Assembly (NCBI RefSeq): GCF_017833415.1
Contig: NZ_JAFICC010000021.1
Location: forward strand, 1-63,328
Length of the DNA: 63,328 nucleotides
From: Flavobacterium sp. 1355
GTDB lineage: Bacteria > Bacteroidota > Bacteroidia > Flavobacteriales > Flavobacteriaceae
Direction of reading: 5' to 3'
Shown: positions 61,792-63,328 of the stretch, one piece after another
Layout: every line of letters starts with the position of its first letter
How positions within the stretch are numbered: position 1 is the stretch's first letter
Translations under genes and position numbers: made by a program
Notes under the pieces: model-generated
Told to the model about the DNA's origin: nothing
The model's input: only the letters and a program-made list of their open reading frames with translations
The model's database searches: none

Positions 61792-62121
61792 CTATTTCAG
61801 CATAGTAGATTGCATAGAATAAAACATTACTAAAACAAAAATCACGATAATCGAAACAGCAATTATTCCTAAACACAATCCAATCTGTGAAATAAGCAGA
61901 GAACTATTACTTTTTCTTGCTTGTGACATGCCAATTGTACCAGAAATTACAGCGAGAAAGCTAAGGAAAATTGTTAGTATACCAAAAGGTATTGCAATTA
62001 AAAGGGTTATAAAAAAAGTCAAGCAGCAAATCCCTGCTGAAATTAAGGCAAAAAAAGATAGTACTAAGGATAATACACTTAAGGTCTTACCTGAATTTGA
62101 TTTTTGAACACTATTATTCAT
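61792..62121 (-). CDS. DUF4190-like small membrane protein
   Basis: A 109-residue protein with two hydrophobic spans (about 14-60 and 80-105) joined by a short basic loop (GMSQARKSNSS), typical of the DUF4190 family. The N terminus is polar (MNNSVQKSNSGKTLSV). The first span may contain two helices (LSVLSLVLSFFALISAGICC and LLIAIPFGILTIFLSF), giving three in total. The function of the family is not established. It is transcribed in the same direction as the next two genes and stands alone. Confidence 0.75.
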   Translation of the reverse strand: MNNSVQKSNSGKTLSVLSLVLSFFALISAGICCLTFFITLLIAIPFGILTIFLSFLAVISGTIGMSQARKSNSSLLISQIGLCLGIIAVSIIVIFVLVMFYSMQSTMLK

Positions 62122-62192
62122 CTAATTAAATTTATTCTAAAAAAATAAAAATGACTTACAAAATTATCAACATAATTAAAATTTATCTGATA

Positions 62193-62429
62193 TTATTTTA
62201 GAGGTTTTGGATATTGCTTTTTTATATTTCTAATCAATTCCTCAAGTCCATTTAATTTTAACTCATAAATAAGCTGAAGCTGCTGCCCCAATTCTCCTTT
62301 TGGAAAACCTTTATTATGATACCAAACTACATAGTATTCCGGTAAATCAATTAAAAATCGTCCTTCGTATTTCCCAAAGGGCATTTTGGTATGTGCTAAT
62401 TTTATGAGAAGTTTTTTGTCTTGTTCCAT
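62193..62429 (-). CDS. DUF3820-family protein
   Basis: A 78-residue protein (MEQDKKLLIKLAHTKMPFGK; LPEYYVVWYHNKGFPKGELG) matching DUF3820, small soluble proteins widespread in Flavobacteriia. Pattern KMPFGKYEGRFLIDLPEYY is family-typical. Function unknown. A hairpin lies just upstream, followed by a long tandem-repeat region, so its promoter must lie in about 20-80 nt of AT-rich sequence. Confidence 0.82.
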   Translation of the reverse strand: MEQDKKLLIKLAHTKMPFGKYEGRFLIDLPEYYVVWYHNKGFPKGELGQQLQLIYELKLNGLEELIRNIKKQYPKPLK

Positions 62430-62446
62430 TTTTTTTTAGAAAAAAA

Positions 62447-62487
62447 AAGCAAGAGAAAAGAATACAGATTGATTCTCTTTCTTGCTT
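62447..62487. terminator. Orphan hairpin upstream of DUF3820
   Basis: Near-perfect hairpin (AAGCAAGA(G)AAAAGAAT / ATTCTCTTTCTTGCTT) next to an A/T tract. No gene is seen beyond it on the right, so it is either the end of a transcript starting in the repeat region or a leader structure of the DUF3820 gene. Confidence 0.4.
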
Positions 62488-62508
62488 CTTAATATGCAAA
62501 GCTATCAT

Positions 62509-63244
62509 TTTTTACCACAGATTAAAGGATTAAAATGATTTTCTAATTTGTACGATTTTTTTTGACACGAATTACACTAATTTCCACTAATAGAATTTGG
62601 GTTAATTCGTGCAATTCGTGGCAGCAATCCCTGCAATCATTCTAATCTGTGCTAGCTTTTTTTTATTTAGAACCTTAATTCCTGAAAATGATTTTATTAA
62701 AGCTTTTTTGATTTGTTTTTTGCCACAGTTTAAATTGATTAAAAATGATTTTCTAATCTGTATGATTTTTTTGCCACGAATTACACTAATTTCCACTAAT
62801 AAAATTCGTGCTAATTCTTGCAATTCGTGGCAACACTTTCTGCAATCATTCTAATCTGTGCTAGCTTTTTTTATTTAGAACCTTAATTCCTGAATTGATT
62901 TTATTAAAGCCATTTTGATTTTTTTTGCCACAGATTAAATTGATTAAAATGATTTTCTAATCTGTATGATTTTTTTTGCCACGAATTACGCTAATTTCCA
63001 CTAATAAAATTCGCGCTAATTCGTGCAATTCGTGGCAAACACTTTCAGCAATCATTCTAATCTGTGCTAGCTTTTTTTTTATTTAGAACCTTAATTCCTG
63101 AAATTGATTTATTAAAGTCATTTTGATTTGTTTTTGCCACAGATTAAATTGATTAAAATGATTTTCTAATCTGTATGATTTTTTCGCCACGAATTACACT
63201 AATTTCCACTAATAAAATTCTTGTAATTCGTGTAATTCGTGGCA
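62509..63244. repeat. ~207-bp tandem repeat, about 3.5 copies
   Basis: Copies begin near 62509, 62717, 62922 and 63131 (conserved CCACAG at 62515, 62723, 62928 and 63137; spacing 208, 205, 209). Each copy holds a hairpin-like core with CCACGAATTACAC paired to TTCGTGCAATTCGTGG, another with CAGATTA near the start and TAATCTG later, and a CTAGCTTTTTTTATTTAG segment. No coding function: the two reading frames seen here differ between copies. Confidence 0.85.
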
Positions 63245-63273
63245 AAGAAAAACTTAGAATCTTAGCTCCTCAG

Positions 63274-63289
63274 TCCCGAAGCCTCGGGA
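63274..63289. repeat. Short GC-rich palindrome at the window edge
   Basis: TCCCGAAGCCTCGGGA: 6-bp arms TCCCGA/TCGGGA with a 4-nt loop. In an AT-rich genome this is a repetitive-element-like hairpin. The sequence after it is too short to assign a gene. Confidence 0.4.
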
Positions 63290-63328
63290 TAGAATCTTAA
63301 TAATGCCATCTCACAAAAGCTTCCATCG

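Noticed and set aside
62602..62854. ORFs of 73 and 81 codons on opposite strands in the tandem-repeat area
   Set aside because: They fall inside the ~207-bp repeat units, and the frames are not preserved between copies, so they are not genes.
62509..63244. CRISPR-like array
   Set aside because: Period is ~207 bp with near-identical whole units, no short repeats with unique spacers, and no cas genes nearby.
1..63328. tRNA, rRNA, riboswitch or prophage genes
   Set aside because: I looked for clover-leaf or ribosomal signatures and transposase, integrase or phage motifs and saw none. This is by eye, so a dedicated RNA search would be more sensitive.

Overview
The window is a low-GC chromosomal segment of a Bacteroidota bacterium, most likely a Flavobacterium. 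The reasons are SusC/SusD outer-membrane pairs, a protease with a type IX secretion (T9SS) C-terminal sorting domain, TAnnTTTG promoter boxes, DUF families typical of Flavobacteriia, a pyrG-yidC neighbourhood, and interspersed or tandem AT-rich repeats of the kind seen in this genus. I found no rRNA, tRNA, CRISPR array or transposase. Species was not determined, and all family calls come from reading motifs, not from a search.

Region by region. 0-2.6 kb: a TPR protein and an ECF-type sigma factor followed by a small conserved-looking ORF. 2.8-14.6 kb: a beta-glucan (laminarin-type) utilisation locus on the minus strand. It runs from a periplasmic-sensor/LuxR-HTH regulator through SusC, SusD, a PKD-containing surface lipoprotein and two GH16 enzymes. 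14.8-28.2 kb: housekeeping and surface genes (uvrA, flippase, glycosyltransferase, YfhO, transporter-like protein, GNAT, and an alpha-oxoamine synthase probably making capnine or sphingoid bases). 28.5-34.5 kb: a compact nitrite/NO island. On the plus strand are a NirK-cytochrome c fusion lipoprotein, a NirV-like protein and SCO. On the minus strand are an Rrf2/NsrR-like regulator with azurin, then Ric/ScdA, then a polytopic His-rich membrane protein. The three promoter regions carry the same near-perfect 26-bp palindrome. 34.7-45.6 kb: an NYN-LOTUS protein, an FMN glutamate-synthase-like protein, paralogous lipoproteins, GH88, rdgB, a DEAD-box helicase, a carboxypeptidase-regulatory-like protein whose start codon sits in a long hairpin, a cupin and a 36-aa Lys-rich ORF. 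45.6-62.4 kb: peptidase, DUF3810, a second ECF sigma with a membrane partner, acyltransferase, Nudix, a T9SS subtilase, mnmA, a MORN/DKNYY pair that may be joined by a frameshift, yidC, pyrG and two small genes. 62.5-63.24 kb: about 3.5 copies of a ~207-bp tandem repeat.

How the parts work together. The glucan locus is a complete sense-import-cleave unit for a beta-1,3/1,4-glucan, apart from a terminal GH3/GH17 enzyme, which is not in the window. In the nitrite island, azurin (electron donor) and the cytochrome domain would feed NirK, SCO would deliver copper, Ric would repair NO-damaged centres, and the Rrf2 protein with three Cys is the natural candidate to bind the shared palindrome and switch the set. 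The strongest leads for something undescribed are this palindrome regulon with its unassigned membrane protein, the start-codon hairpin at 44116-44184, and the in-frame A-AAA-AAG site joining the MORN and DKNYY genes.
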